A DNA stretch of 64,000 nt from Verminephrobacter eiseniae EF01-2 (GCF_000015565.1 NC_008786.1:186001-250000), one strand, 5' to 3'; positions 1 through 10,955 are shown, counted from the stretch's first letter. The notes: generated from the letters alone by a model not told the origin. Numbers and translations are program-made.

Positions 1-2
1 GC

Positions 3-854
3 GCGGCCGACATCACGGTGCGCACGGTGGGGCAAAAGATGGCCGAACGGCTGGGGCACAGCGTGGTGATCGACAACCGGCCCGGCGCCGGGGGCATCGT
101 CGCGGGCGAACTCGTGGCGCGCGCCGCGCCTGACGGCCACACCCTGCTGCTGATCAGCAGTGGCACGGCGGTCAGTGCGGCGCTGTTCAAGCAACTGCCT
201 TTCGACACGCTGCGGGACTTTGCGCCCGTGTCGCTGCTGGCCCGCTTCGACCTGGCCGTGGCCGTGCGCGCGGGCGGGCGCATGACGACGCTGGCCGAAC
301 TGCTGGCCTACGCCCGCGCCAACCCGGGACAGCTCGACATCGGCACCCCGCAGATCGGCAGCACACAGCACCTGGCGGCCGAACTATTCAAGGTGACGGC
401 GGGCATCGATGCACAGATCGTGCCCTTCAACGGCACGCCGGCGCTCATCGCCGCCGTGCGCGGCGGCCAGGTGCAGGTGCTGGTGGACATCCTCGGCGCC
501 CTGATGCCGCACATCGGCGCCGGTGCCCTGCAAGCCCTGGCCGTGCTGGGCGCCCGGCGGGCCACGCAACTGCCGCAGGTGCCCACGGTGCGCGAAAGCG
601 GCGGGCGGCTGGAGCACTTCAACGTCAGTTCCTGGAATGGTCTGGCCGCCCCCGCCGGCACACCCGCTGCGCTGCTGGAACGCCTGTCGCGCACGGTGCA
701 GGCCGCGCTGGCCCGGCCGGATGTGAAAAACCGCCTGCTGGAACTGAACCTCGACGCCCAGGGCAGCACCCCGGCGCAGTTGGGTGAGCACCTGGCGGCC
801 GATATGCGGCGCTGGAGCGAGGTGATCGCCCAGGCCGGGATCGCCAGGCAATGA
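3..854 (+). CDS. Bug/TTT-family periplasmic solute receptor, 5' end cut by window
   Basis: C-terminal part (about 283 codons visible) of a Bug-type binding protein of the tripartite tricarboxylate transporter family. It would bind a small carboxylate or similar metabolite in the periplasm. The frame is open from base 3, and a GTG at 18 is only an internal codon: the preceding residues (AADITVRT) continue the family's conserved first helix. The motif VVIDNRPGAGG, the central IVPFNGTPALIAAVRGGQVQVL and the late QLPQVPTVRESG stretch are family hallmarks. The signal peptide lies outside the window. No TctA/TctB membrane genes are seen nearby. It converges with the LysR gene downstream. Confidence 0.9.
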   Translation, partial: AADITVRTVGQKMAERLGHSVVIDNRPGAGGIVAGELVARAAPDGHTLLLISSGTAVSAALFKQLPFDTLRDFAPVSLLARFDLAVAVRAGGRMTTLAELLAYARANPGQLDIGTPQIGSTQHLAAELFKVTAGIDAQIVPFNGTPALIAAVRGGQVQVLVDILGALMPHIGAGALQALAVLGARRATQLPQVPTVRESGGRLEHFNVSSWNGLAAPAGTPAALLERLSRTVQAALARPDVKNRLLELNLDAQGSTPAQLGEHLAADMRRWSEVIAQAGIARQ

Positions 855-874
855 GCGCTGCCGCTGCGGCGGGA

Positions 875-911
875 GATGGCGGCCACGCCGTCGATTCCCC
901 GGCTGATCTGC
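875..911. repeat. 37-bp near-copy of a piece of the adjacent LysR gene
   Basis: This stretch matches 1228-1264, inside the LysR gene, at 35 of 37 positions in the same orientation. Read on the minus strand it encodes IDGVAAI, the same motif as in the LysR effector-binding domain. It lies between the Bug stop and the LysR stop. It is either a scrap of a second LysR gene or a short local duplication. Confidence 0.7.
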
Positions 912-1002
912 AAGGCGCCAGCACCGGCCCCGTATGCCGGTGCAGGCAAATTCCAGGGGCGGCATCGATGCGCCGACGGGCAAGGCCCCATTTCCACATC
1001 CA

Positions 1003-1923
1003 TCACCGGTACAGCGTTTGCAGCGTGCTGCGTATCAGTTGCGCCATGGCCTGCTGCGTGAGTGTGGCCGGGCGCTGCGAACTGACGGCCATGAACAGCT
1101 TGCTGCGCAGGCGGGTCTGGCTGGCGCCGTCGATCGGCCGGGCGTCGAACGCATCGGGCTTGCCGCAGGTGCTGACCGCGTTCATCGGCAGCACGGCGCA
1201 GCCGGCGCCATCGGCCACTAGGTCGAGGATGGCGGCCACGCCGTCGATTTCCAGGCTGATCTGCGGGCGCTGGCCCCGGGCGGCCAGTTCCGACTCGACC
1301 AGCATGCGGAGGGCGTTCGGGCGCGTGGGGATGACCAGCGGGAAGCGGGACAGTTCATCGAGCGGCAACGGCGCCTGGGCCAGGGCCTCGGCATCGGGCT
1401 GCCCGGGGCTGCGGCGCTGCACCAGGAACAGGTCTTCTTCCAGCAGCGCCGTGGTTTCCATGCCGGGCCCGGACGCGGTGTTGTACAGCAGCGCGATGTC
1501 GAGCAGGCCCGTGGTCAGCAATTCCTGCATGGCCACCGACAAGCCCTCGCTGATGGCCAGCGCCGCATCGGGCAGTTGCGCGCGAAAGGCGCGGGTCAGC
1601 GGCACCGTCAGCACCTTGGCGATGCTCGGCGGCAGGCCGATGGCCACGCGCCCGGCCAGCGCGCCGCGCACGCGACCGAGCTCCTCGCGGGCGCGCGCCA
1701 CCTGGTGCAAGATGCTGCGGCCATGCTTGAGCAGCAACTGGCCGGCCTCGGTGGGGGTGGCGCCCCGACCGTTGCGCAGCAGCAGGCTCTGGCGCAGTTC
1801 CACCTCCAGCAGGCGCACCTGGCGGCTCAGCGCGGGTTGGGCAATGCCCAGCACCACCGAGGCCCGGGTAAAACTGCCCAACTCGGCCACGCGCACAAAG
1901 TATTCGATCTGTCTGAGGTCCAT
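1003..1923 (-). CDS. LysR-family transcriptional regulator
   Basis: 306-residue LysR-type regulator. The N-terminal winged helix-turn-helix spans about residues 1-60 (start MDLRQIEYFVRVAELGSFTR, then the recognition region ASVVLGIAQPALSRQVRLLE). A periplasmic-binding-protein-like effector domain fills about 90-300. The opening and the length resemble the Nac/Cbl-like LysR group. It converges with the Bug gene, and a long non-coding region with a strong palindrome lies upstream of its start. The target is unknown; the pmd operon at 3.8 kb is the nearest catabolic unit and a reasonable guess, but nothing in the sequence proves it. Confidence 0.9.
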   Translation of the reverse strand: MDLRQIEYFVRVAELGSFTRASVVLGIAQPALSRQVRLLEVELRQSLLLRNGRGATPTEAGQLLLKHGRSILHQVARAREELGRVRGALAGRVAIGLPPSIAKVLTVPLTRAFRAQLPDAALAISEGLSVAMQELLTTGLLDIALLYNTASGPGMETTALLEEDLFLVQRRSPGQPDAEALAQAPLPLDELSRFPLVIPTRPNALRMLVESELAARGQRPQISLEIDGVAAILDLVADGAGCAVLPMNAVSTCGKPDAFDARPIDGASQTRLRSKLFMAVSSQRPATLTQQAMAQLIRSTLQTLYR

Positions 1924-3059
1924 GAAACATGCCTATGTGGTTGACCGGCGTCGTTCGCAATGGCGGCAACAGCGTCGGCCGGACGATCGCACCCTCAGAT
2001 CGGCTGGTGTGCCGTCCGGCAAATCGCTGCACGCAATGAAATCGATGCGATTCGTGTCAGGGCGCCATTGTCATGCGCAGCCATTGGCGGGGCGGCACGC
2101 CAGGGCCTGTCGACATTTGCCTGAGTCCGCAAGCCCGAACGCGAGGACGGCAAATTGCGCAGCATCATGGCCCGAAGCGGATCGTTTTCGACGGATTCAG
2201 GGATGACGATGCCCCAATCGATAGGGTGGCATGACCCCCATGTCGATTGGATGCGCAATTGCGCATCCAATGGCCAGCGTTCGCTCAGGGATTACCCTGG
2301 CTGGGATGCGATTTTTGCAATCCGTGGGCTGCGTCGTGCCGGCCCAGCCGCCGCCGGCCATCGGTTCCTCGTGCCAGCGCTCGACAGCGCCCGAGCGGTG
2401 CCTGGCGCCCGGGCCAAGGATGCTGCGACGGCCATGATCGAACCACCGGCCTGCGCGACAGATCGGCGCCTGCGCCATGGTCTTGGCGCGTCGGCGTCGG
2501 GCGCGGTGGCGCGCCGGCATCCCGGAACCACGCCGCCCGGATGGCCCCCGGCGGTGCCCGCATCGCAGCCCCAGCGCCGGGCCAGCGCCGGCACATCGGT
2601 GCTGCGCGGGCTCCACCGGGGAATCCGCCAGCCCACCTGCGGCAAGTCTTGCCCATGGAGCGATTCAATGGAGCGCATCAGCCATCACAACCCGAGACAC
2701 GCACATTCCGGTGCACACCAGCACCCGTCTTGCCGGTCACGCTGCGCATCCATCCCGGCGCTGTGTGCCACGCCATGCGCTCGGCCGATTCGAGACCGGC
2801 GCGCCCGGCACGCAGTGGGCCGTCCCCTGCCGACACCCTGGTGCCACGGGCTGCAATCGGTGCGCGCTGTGGCCACCGTCCGGGCAAGCAGCGACAGATG
2901 CAGTGCTGCGGCGGCCTTCATGTTCGCGTCGGTGCCGGCCATAATCGGCGACATGCACCGCACTGTCGCCGATTGCCAGTACCGTCGGCATCGTCAGCCC
3001 CCCTCCACAGGGAATCTGCTCGCCCCCCGGCGCCGGCAGATCGTCTGCGGGGGCCGCCG
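1924..3059. other. 1.1 kb region without a recognisable gene
   Basis: Several frames are open because of the high GC content, but none has a recognisable domain or a convincing start, and they compete on both strands. The stretch carries a perfect palindrome at 2246-2271 and a second imperfect hairpin just to its left (CCAATCGA near 2214 pairing with TCGATTGG at 2243-2250). It probably holds the control region of the leftward LysR gene and decayed sequence. Confidence 0.5.
2246..2271. repeat. Perfect 26-bp palindrome
   Basis: ATTGGATGCGCAA is followed directly by its reverse complement, giving 13-bp arms with no spacer. The left arm overlaps the right arm of another inverted pair (CCAATCGA...TCGATTGG), so two alternative hairpins can form. 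No T-run follows, so a rho-independent terminator is unlikely. A dimeric protein binding site or the remnant of a mobile repeat are alternatives. Confidence 0.8.
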
Positions 3060-3752
3060 ATGACAAGGCTCGGGCTGCGCTGCATCGCGTCGATGGCCAC
3101 GCGCCAGTTGCTGGTCGAACTGCTGCCCGGGTTTACGCAGCGCTCGGGGCATGGCGCGAGCGTCGAGTCGGTGGCTGGCGTCGATGCGGCCAGGCGCGTG
3201 CAGGACGGCGAGGTCTTCGACCTGGTGCTGCTGGCATCGGATGCCATCGACAAGCTGATGGCCGCCGGCCGGCTGCTGCCCGGCAGCAAGGTGGACTGGG
3301 TGTGCTCCGGCATGGCCGTGGCGGTGCGCGCCGGGGCGCCGCTGCCGGACATCCACTCTGAAGAGGCGCTGCGCCAGACCGTGCTCGCGGCAGACCGCAT
3401 TGGCCATTCCACCGGGCCTAGCGGTGTGGCCCTGGTCCGGCTGTTTCGGCGCTGGGGCATTGCCGATGCGCTGCACGAGCGCATGGTGCAGGCGCCGCCC
3501 GGTGTGCCGGTGGGCGCGCTGATTGCCGCTGGCGCGGCGGAACTGGGCTTTCAGCAGCACAGCGAGTTGCTGCATGTGCCGGGCATCCACATCGTCGGCC
3601 CGCTGCCGCCCGCGCTACAGATCAACACCACTTTTTCCGCCGCTGTGGGCGCGCAGTCGCTGCAGGTCGATGCGGCCCGCGCACTGCTGGCCTACCTGGC
3701 ATCGCCGCTGGCGCAAGACGCCAAGCGCCGCCAGGGCATGGAGCCGGCCTGA
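3060..3752 (+). CDS. ModA-like substrate-binding-domain protein without signal peptide
   Basis: 230-residue protein resembling a type II periplasmic binding fold of the molybdate-binding (ModA-like) kind: an early DAARRVQDGEVFDLVLLASDAIDKL segment, a DRIGHSTGPSGVALVRL segment, and a C-terminal LLAYLASPLAQDAKRRQGMEPA typical of the family end. The frame stays open far upstream, but homology-like sequence starts only at the ATG at 3060. No cleavable signal peptide is visible, so it may be cytoplasmic or have a mis-set start. It lies 44 bp before pmdE on the same strand, so it is probably the first gene of the protocatechuate operon. Its role there is unknown. Confidence 0.7.
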   Translation: MTRLGLRCIASMATRQLLVELLPGFTQRSGHGASVESVAGVDAARRVQDGEVFDLVLLASDAIDKLMAAGRLLPGSKVDWVCSGMAVAVRAGAPLPDIHSEEALRQTVLAADRIGHSTGPSGVALVRLFRRWGIADALHERMVQAPPGVPVGALIAAGAAELGFQQHSELLHVPGIHIVGPLPPALQINTTFSAAVGAQSLQVDAARALLAYLASPLAQDAKRRQGMEPA

Positions 3753-3796
3753 CGGCGCAGCACCCGCAGCCGGCGAGCACCAAGGAGCCAAACGCT

Positions 3797-4834
3797 ATGA
3801 GTCTGATCATCGACTGCCATGGTCACTACACCACGGCCCCCAAGGCGCTGGAGGACTGGCGCAACGCGCAGATCGCGGGCATCCGCAACCCCGCTGCCAT
3901 GCCCGCCGTGGCCGATCTGAAGATCAGCGACGACGAACTGCGCGCGTCGATCGCGGGCAACCAACTGCGCCTGATGCAAGAGCGCGGCAGCGACATCACG
4001 CTGTTCTCGCCGCGCGCCAGCTTCATGGCCCACCATATCGGCGACTTTGAGGTGTCGAGCCGCTGGGCGGCCATCTGCAACGCGCTGTGCCATCGCGTCT
4101 GCACGCTGTTTCCCGAGCATTTCGTGCCCGTGGCGATGCTGCCGCAAAGCCCGGGCGTTGCGCCGGCCAGTTGCATTGCCGAACTGGAAAAATGCGTGCA
4201 CGAATATGGCGCCGTGGGCATCAACCTGAACCCCGACCCCTCGGGCGGCCACTGGAGCAGCCCGCCGCTGACCGACAGGCACTGGTACCCGCTTTATGAA
4301 AAGATGGTGCAGTACGATCTGCCCGCGATGATCCACGTCAGCACCAGTTGCAACCCCTGCTTTCACACCACCGGCGCGCATTACCTGAATGCCGACACCA
4401 CAGCCTTCATGCAATGCCTGCAGGGCGACTTGTTCAAGGACTTTCCGACGCTCAAATTCCTGATCCCCCATGGCGGCGGGGCCGTGCCCTACCACTGGGG
4501 GCGTTTTCGCGGCCTGGCGCAGGAGATGAAGAAACCACTGCTCGAAGAGCACCTGCTGGACAACATCTTTTTCGACACCTGCGTCTACCACCAGCCCGGC
4601 ATCGACCTGCTGCACCGCGTGATACCGGTCAGGAATGTGCTGTTCGCCAGCGAGATGATAGGCGCGGTGCGCGGCATCGACCCGCAGACCGGCCACTGCT
4701 ACGACGACACCCGGCGCTATATCGAAGCCTGCGGCACGCTGAGCGCGCAAGACCGGCAGCAGATCTACGAAGGCAATGCGCGCCGGGTGTTCCCCCGGCT
4801 CGATGCGCGCCTGAAGGCCAGGGAAATGGCCTGA
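3797..4834 (+). CDS. pmdE: 4-oxalomesaconate hydratase (LigJ/PmdE type)
   Basis: 345-residue metal-dependent amidohydrolase-superfamily protein. LigJ/PmdE hydrates 4-oxalomesaconate to 4-carboxy-4-hydroxy-2-oxoadipate, a late step of protocatechuate 4,5-cleavage. Seen in sequence: an N-terminal metal motif (DCHGHYTT, residues 6-13), the IPHGGGAVPYHWGR stretch near 220-233 and a C-terminal EGNARRVFPRL end. Its length fits LigJ (about 340 aa). It is followed by pmdD, pmdAB and pmdC on the same strand, which supports this call over other decarboxylase-type relatives such as ACMSD. Confidence 0.87.
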   Translation: MSLIIDCHGHYTTAPKALEDWRNAQIAGIRNPAAMPAVADLKISDDELRASIAGNQLRLMQERGSDITLFSPRASFMAHHIGDFEVSSRWAAICNALCHRVCTLFPEHFVPVAMLPQSPGVAPASCIAELEKCVHEYGAVGINLNPDPSGGHWSSPPLTDRHWYPLYEKMVQYDLPAMIHVSTSCNPCFHTTGAHYLNADTTAFMQCLQGDLFKDFPTLKFLIPHGGGAVPYHWGRFRGLAQEMKKPLLEEHLLDNIFFDTCVYHQPGIDLLHRVIPVRNVLFASEMIGAVRGIDPQTGHCYDDTRRYIEACGTLSAQDRQQIYEGNARRVFPRLDARLKAREMA

Positions 4835-4952
4835 AACACCCCCGTCGCGCAGGCCGAAGGTGACACGATCGATCCGGGGCCCCATGCGCCAAGCAAAGCA
4901 TTCCCCCATAGCCACCCAAAAAAGCAGCGAACACCGGATCACGAGCGGCCAA

Positions 4953-4986
4953 CCCCCAGAACCCCCATATCCCCCAGAACCCCCAT
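4953..4986 (+). repeat. C-rich direct repeat overlapping the pmdD start
   Basis: The 16-mer CCCCCAGAACCCCCAT occurs at 4953-4968 and again at 4971-4986. The second copy contains the AT of the pmdD start codon. No purine-rich Shine-Dalgarno sequence precedes the start. The repeat lies in the 150-bp gap between pmdE and pmdD. Confidence 0.85.
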
Positions 4987-5902
4987 GAGCGCATTCAGCA
5001 AAACCCCCGGCTGGCTCGACTGGCACCCCAACCCGGGCAAGCCCCATTGGCAATTGCCCGCAGGCGCCGTCGACGCCCACTGCCATGTGTTCGGCCCCGG
5101 GGCCGAGTTTCCCTACGCGCCCGAGCGCAAATACACGCCCTGTGATGCCGGCAAGGCGCAGTTGTATGCGCTGCGCGAGCACCTCGGCTTTGCGCGCAAC
5201 GTGGTGGTGCAGGCCACCTGCCATGGCAGCGACAACCGCGCCCTGGTCGATGCGCTGCGGCACTCGGGCGGCCGGGCGCGCGGCGTGGCCAGCGTCGAGC
5301 GCTCGGTGAGCGATGAGCAACTGCAGGCGCTGCACGACGCTGGCGTGCGCGGCGTGCGCTTCAACTTCGTCAAGCGCCTGGTCGATGTCACGCCCCGGGA
5401 CGAACTGATGGAGATTGCGGCGCGCATCGCCAAACTGGGCTGGCATGTGGTGATCTACTTCGAGGCCGCAGACCTGCCCGGGCTGTGGGACTTTTTTGCC
5501 GCGCTGCCCACCACCGTGGTGGTCGACCACATGGGCCGCCCCGACGTGAGCCAGCCCGTGGACGGCCCCGACTTCGGGCTGTTCCTCGAACTCATGCACC
5601 AGCACCCCCATGTGTGGAGCAAGGTCAGTTGCCCCGAACGCCTGAGCCTGACCGGCCCCCCGGCCCTGAACGGCGAACGAAATGCCTACGCCGACGTGCT
5701 GCCGTTTGCGCGCCGCGTGGTGCAAGCGTTCCCGGAGCGCGTGCTGTGGGGCAGCGACTGGCCGCACCCCAACCTGCGCGACCATATGCCCGACGACGGC
5801 CTGCTGGTGGACTACATCGCGCAGATTGCGCAAACGCCAGCGCTGCGCCAGCAACTCCTGGTGGACAACCCGATGCGCCTTTACTGGCCCGAAGAATGTT
5901 GA
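4985..5902 (+). CDS. pmdD: 2-pyrone-4,6-dicarboxylate hydrolase (LigI/PmdD type)
   Basis: 305-residue amidohydrolase-superfamily lactonase. LigI opens 2-pyrone-4,6-dicarboxylate to 4-oxalomesaconate, the substrate made for PmdE. Visible signature: VDAHCHVFGPG (about residues 30-40, with the HxH pair), FNFVKRLVD near 122-130, VVVDHMGRPD near 179-188 and the GSDWPHPN motif near 256-263 whose Asp is the catalytic acid/base in LigI. The start is ATG 4985 inside a C-rich repeat, with no clear ribosome binding site. It is followed after 62 bp by the dioxygenase. Confidence 0.92.
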   Translation: MSAFSKTPGWLDWHPNPGKPHWQLPAGAVDAHCHVFGPGAEFPYAPERKYTPCDAGKAQLYALREHLGFARNVVVQATCHGSDNRALVDALRHSGGRARGVASVERSVSDEQLQALHDAGVRGVRFNFVKRLVDVTPRDELMEIAARIAKLGWHVVIYFEAADLPGLWDFFAALPTTVVVDHMGRPDVSQPVDGPDFGLFLELMHQHPHVWSKVSCPERLSLTGPPALNGERNAYADVLPFARRVVQAFPERVLWGSDWPHPNLRDHMPDDGLLVDYIAQIAQTPALRQQLLVDNPMRLYWPEEC

Positions 5903-5961
5903 CCTTGCGCGCACCGCTCACCGCCCGCACTGCGCTACCCCCACCAACCCGGAAAGCCTGA

Positions 5962-8246
<2,285 letters not shown>

Positions 8247-8312
8247 ATCCCCCGGAATCGACGAGCGCACCGGCGAACATCGACGAACACCGACGACAGC
8301 GAGAGCCTTCAG

Positions 8313-9440
8313 ATGCAATACGACGCCTTTGCGGACTGGGTCCGGCAGACCAGCTTTGCCGGCCTGCCGCTGTGGAACCTGATGCTGGCGCTGGCCGCCG
8401 CCGTGGCCAGCTATGTGCTCATCGGGCTGCTGCTGCGCCTGCTCACCGGGCGCGCCAAGACCTGGGCCAGCCTGACCGGCGGCGCAGCGGCCCGCACGGG
8501 GGTCGATGTGCTCGAAGGCACCAGCCGCCCGCTGATGCTGGTGCTCGCCTTGCTGATCGGCGCCAGCCTGCTGGACTTGCCCGGGCGCTGGGAAAACCGC
8601 CTGGACCAGTTGTGGTTCGTCGCCATGGCCTTGCAGATGGGGCTGTGGGGCCGGCGCGCGATAGACCTCGGCGTGCACCGCTACCTGGAGCGCCATGGCC
8701 CGGCAAACGCTGCGACCGGCACGGCGCAGCAGGTCGGCGCCTCGGCCACGCTGCTGTCCTGGGGCCTGCGCAGCCTGCTGTGGAGCGTGGTGTTGCTGGC
8801 CATCCTGTCGAACGTGGGCGTGAACATCACGGCCTTCATCGCCAGCCTGGGGGTCGGTGGCATCGCGGTGGCATTGGCGGTGCAAAACATCCTGGGCGAT
8901 CTGTTTGCCTCGCTGGCGATTGCGGTGGACAAGCCCTTCGAGGTGGGCGACTTCATCACCGTGGGCAGCATTTCCGGCACCGTGCAGGTGATTGGCCTGA
9001 AGACCACGCGCATCCGCAGCCTGCAGGGTGAGCAGATCGTGGTGTCCAACACCGACCTGCTCAAACAGACCATCAGCAATTTCCGCCTGCTGGAGACGCG
9101 GCGCATCGTGTTCGGTTTCGGCGTCGCCTACGGCACCACGCCCGAGCAGGCCCAAGCCATCCCGGGCCTCGTGCGCCGGCTCATCGAGGCACAGCCCAAA
9201 CTGCGTTTCGACCGCGCGCACTTCAAAGCCTTCGGCGCCAGTTCGCTCGACTACGAGGTCGTCTACTTCGTCGAAGACCCGGCCTATGGCGTCTACATGG
9301 ACTTGCAGCAGTCGATCAACCTGGGGCTGATGCGCGAGCTTCAGGCGCTGGGCGTGGAGTTTGCCGTCCCGACCCGCACGCTGCATATCGCCAGCGCGCC
9401 CGCGCAGGGGCCGGGTTCCGAGCTCCTGGCGGCACGCTGA
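8313..9440 (+). CDS. Small-conductance mechanosensitive channel (MscS family)
   Basis: 375-residue inner-membrane channel that opens under membrane tension to release solutes. Hydrophobic segments lie near residues 24-44, 70-88, 103-118 and 145-165. The pore-lining helix and start of the beta domain are clear (GVGGIAVALAVQNILGDLF, then VDKPFEVGDFI, about 185-220). The C-terminal alpha/beta domain runs to about 350. It follows pmdC by 66 bp on the same strand but has no obvious link to protocatechuate use. Confidence 0.93.
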   Translation: MQYDAFADWVRQTSFAGLPLWNLMLALAAAVASYVLIGLLLRLLTGRAKTWASLTGGAAARTGVDVLEGTSRPLMLVLALLIGASLLDLPGRWENRLDQLWFVAMALQMGLWGRRAIDLGVHRYLERHGPANAATGTAQQVGASATLLSWGLRSLLWSVVLLAILSNVGVNITAFIASLGVGGIAVALAVQNILGDLFASLAIAVDKPFEVGDFITVGSISGTVQVIGLKTTRIRSLQGEQIVVSNTDLLKQTISNFRLLETRRIVFGFGVAYGTTPEQAQAIPGLVRRLIEAQPKLRFDRAHFKAFGASSLDYEVVYFVEDPAYGVYMDLQQSINLGLMRELQALGVEFAVPTRTLHIASAPAQGPGSELLAAR

Positions 9441-9484
9441 GCGCCAGGACCGGCGGCGGCTGGCCGGCGCATCGGAAACGCGCC

Positions 9485-10183
9485 CTAAGCCCGCAGATAC
9501 CGCTGCTCATAGATGGCCCTTGCCCGGCCCATATGGGCCACGGCAAGCCGTTCCAACTGGCCTTGGTCGCCGGCAGCCAATGCGGCCACCATCGCCGCAT
9601 GTTCCGCACAAGCCTGCTCCAGGGCCTGGGGCTCGGCAATGGCGTATGCCCGGGCGGGAAAACTCAGCCAGTCATGCAGCCGAATCGACTCGGCAAGGTA
9701 GGCGTTGTCGCACAGGCCGTAAAACAGGCGATGAAACAGCATGTTGCTACGGTGTATCGCCACCAGATCCCCGGTGGCGGCGGCCATCGCGTGGGCCTGG
9801 GCCGCATGCCGGACCTGCATCAGCCGATCTGGCGCTACGGGCAATGGCATGCTCGCCACGGCAGCACGGTGCAGCACGGCCCGCAGGTGGTACAGGTCGC
9901 GCAAACTTTGCGCATCGAAGCGGCGGATATGCGCCCCCAGGTGCGGAGGTTTGACGACCACCCCCAGTCTCTGCAACTGCGCCAGAGCGGCCCTGACCAC
10001 ATGGCGCTTGGCAGCGTAGTCCTCCATCAGGTGATCTTCGATCAGTCTGTTGCGCGGCAGTATCCGGCCACGGATGACATCCATCTCTATGGCTTCGATG
10101 ACGGCTTGCACCGGCGCAGGCAGCGCGGCGCACACCCCTGCTGCGCCTGACTCGGAGGCGGCGAACGAGCTTTTCTTACCCAT
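9485..10183 (-). CDS. GntR-family regulator with FCD domain
   Basis: 232-residue GntR/FadR-type regulator. A winged helix at about residues 20-85 (IRGRILPRNRLIEDHLMEDY, KRHVVRAALAQL) precedes an all-helical FCD ligand domain (about 95-225). MGKKSSF at 10183 was chosen as start; the frame continues upstream but through a duplicated intergenic region that is not protein-like. In the ancestral arrangement it was divergent from the aldehyde dehydrogenase now at 14391, and it probably controls that gene. Its first 129 codons are also present as a second, truncated copy at 13807-14192. Confidence 0.88.
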   Translation of the reverse strand: MGKKSSFAASESGAAGVCAALPAPVQAVIEAIEMDVIRGRILPRNRLIEDHLMEDYAAKRHVVRAALAQLQRLGVVVKPPHLGAHIRRFDAQSLRDLYHLRAVLHRAAVASMPLPVAPDRLMQVRHAAQAHAMAAATGDLVAIHRSNMLFHRLFYGLCDNAYLAESIRLHDWLSFPARAYAIAEPQALEQACAEHAAMVAALAAGDQGQLERLAVAHMGRARAIYEQRYLRA

Positions 10184-10601
10184 GTCCCGATGGTAGTCAA
10201 CTGCGCTGCTTTGCATGGCACGGCGCGCGGGCCACGCGCTCATTTCATCGATGGTTTCATCGATGGCTTTATTGATGGTTTGATTGCCAATATTGTCGAC
10301 AACGCGCTGCTTGTGTTTCGTGGTTTGGCTTCCTGGACTTCGCATCCCGGAAACCATCAGGCAGGCACCATGGCAACGCGGCAAGCCGCATCGGAACTCA
10401 TCAGCATCGATCCGGCCAACGGGGCCGAGATCGCCCGCGTTCGCATCACCAGCGCGCAGGAACTCGACGCGGTCGTCGCGCGCGCATGGAATGCTTTCCG
10501 GCATTCGGGCTGGAAGTCACTGCTGCCGCACCAGCGCGCGCTGGTGCTGCATGCCATCGCTGATGGCCTGGCGGCAGAAAAGCAGGCGCTGGCCCGGCTA
10601 C
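9798..10601. repeat. 0.8 kb direct duplication, left copy
   Basis: 804 bp closely matching 13807-14622 in the same orientation, with scattered single-base differences and one 12-bp length difference in a tandem repeat. It covers the first part of the GntR gene, the intergenic region and the first 77 codons of the aldehyde dehydrogenase. The match stops sharply at both ends: left at the TGGGCCGC shared with 13807, right at GGCTAC shared with 14622. In this copy GntR is whole and the dehydrogenase is cut. Confidence 0.95.
10243..10278. repeat. 12-bp tandem repeats, three units
   Basis: Two exact TTTCATCGATGG units and one degenerate unit lie in the GntR/dehydrogenase intergenic region. The second copy of the duplication (14252-14299) has four units. 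Each unit holds the palindrome ATCGAT, so the array may be an operator for GntR or simple slippage-prone sequence. Confidence 0.85.
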
Positions 10602-10630
10602 GCTGCTGCTCAACACCGGCCTCACGGTGA
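10370..10630 (+). pseudogene. Aldehyde dehydrogenase, N-terminal fragment
   Basis: The first 77 codons match the intact aldehyde dehydrogenase at 14391 almost exactly (start MATRQAASELISIDPANGAE). At 10601 the duplication ends and the frame runs into foreign sequence, stopping at 10630. It lacks the cofactor and catalytic domains, so it cannot be active. It is the left product of the event that split the GntR-dehydrogenase pair. Confidence 0.93.
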
Positions 10631-10905
10631 AAGAGGGCCAGGCGGCCAGCCACGCCGGCAAGGGCTGGGAAGAACTGACCGACGCCGTCATCCGCCATGT
10701 GGCCGAAGGCCCGCGCCCGGTGGTCTTCATGCTCTGGGGCTCGCACGCGCAGTCCAAGCGCGCCTTCATCCCGCAGGACCGGGGGCACCTGGTGCTCCTG
10801 TCCAAGCACCCCTGTCCGCTGTCGGCGCTGCGCCCGCCGGTGCCGTTCATTGGCAACGGGCACTTCGGCAAGGCCCGGGCGTTTCGGGAGCAGCACGGGT
10901 ATTGA
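10602..10905 (+). pseudogene. ung: Uracil-DNA glycosylase, C-terminal fragment
   Basis: About 100 codons of the C-terminal half of family 1 uracil-DNA glycosylase. LLLNTGLTVKEGQAASHAGK and VVFMLWGSHAQSKRAFI are hallmark Ung segments, and the HPCPLSALRPP loop corresponds to the conserved HPSPLSA DNA-minor-groove motif. The N-terminal half, with the catalytic Asp, is missing: the sequence starts exactly at the edge of the 0.8 kb duplication. The fragment cannot excise uracil. An intact ung may exist elsewhere in the genome. Confidence 0.93.
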
Positions 10906-10924
10906 CATGCATCGCAGCAGGGTG

Positions 10925-10955
10925 TGACGTACAATTTCTTGAAATCTGTACGTCA
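10925..10955. promoter_or_regulatory. Inverted repeat upstream of RHH antitoxin, probable autoregulatory operator
   Basis: TGACGTACA (10925-10933) and TGTACGTCA (10947-10955) are perfect 9-bp inverted arms. Between them ATTTC-TT-GAAAT (10934-10945) forms a second inverted pair, so nearly all 31 bp are palindromic. It ends 15 bp before the antitoxin ATG. Ribbon-helix-helix antitoxins typically bind such sites to repress their own operon. Confidence 0.7.

Noticed and set aside
2155..3063. Open frames in both strands of the 1.1 kb gap
   Set aside because: They overlap each other, lack ribosome sites and known domains, and are rich in Arg/Pro/Ala as expected from GC bias.
3797..4834. Aminocarboxymuconate-semialdehyde decarboxylase
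   Set aside because: Same superfamily, but operon context and length match LigJ/PmdE; no other tryptophan-catabolic genes are near.
3692..5914. 740-codon open frame on the minus strand
   Set aside because: Antisense to pmdE and pmdD, which have clear motifs; high GC makes the opposite frame stop-free, and the translation is low-complexity without domains.
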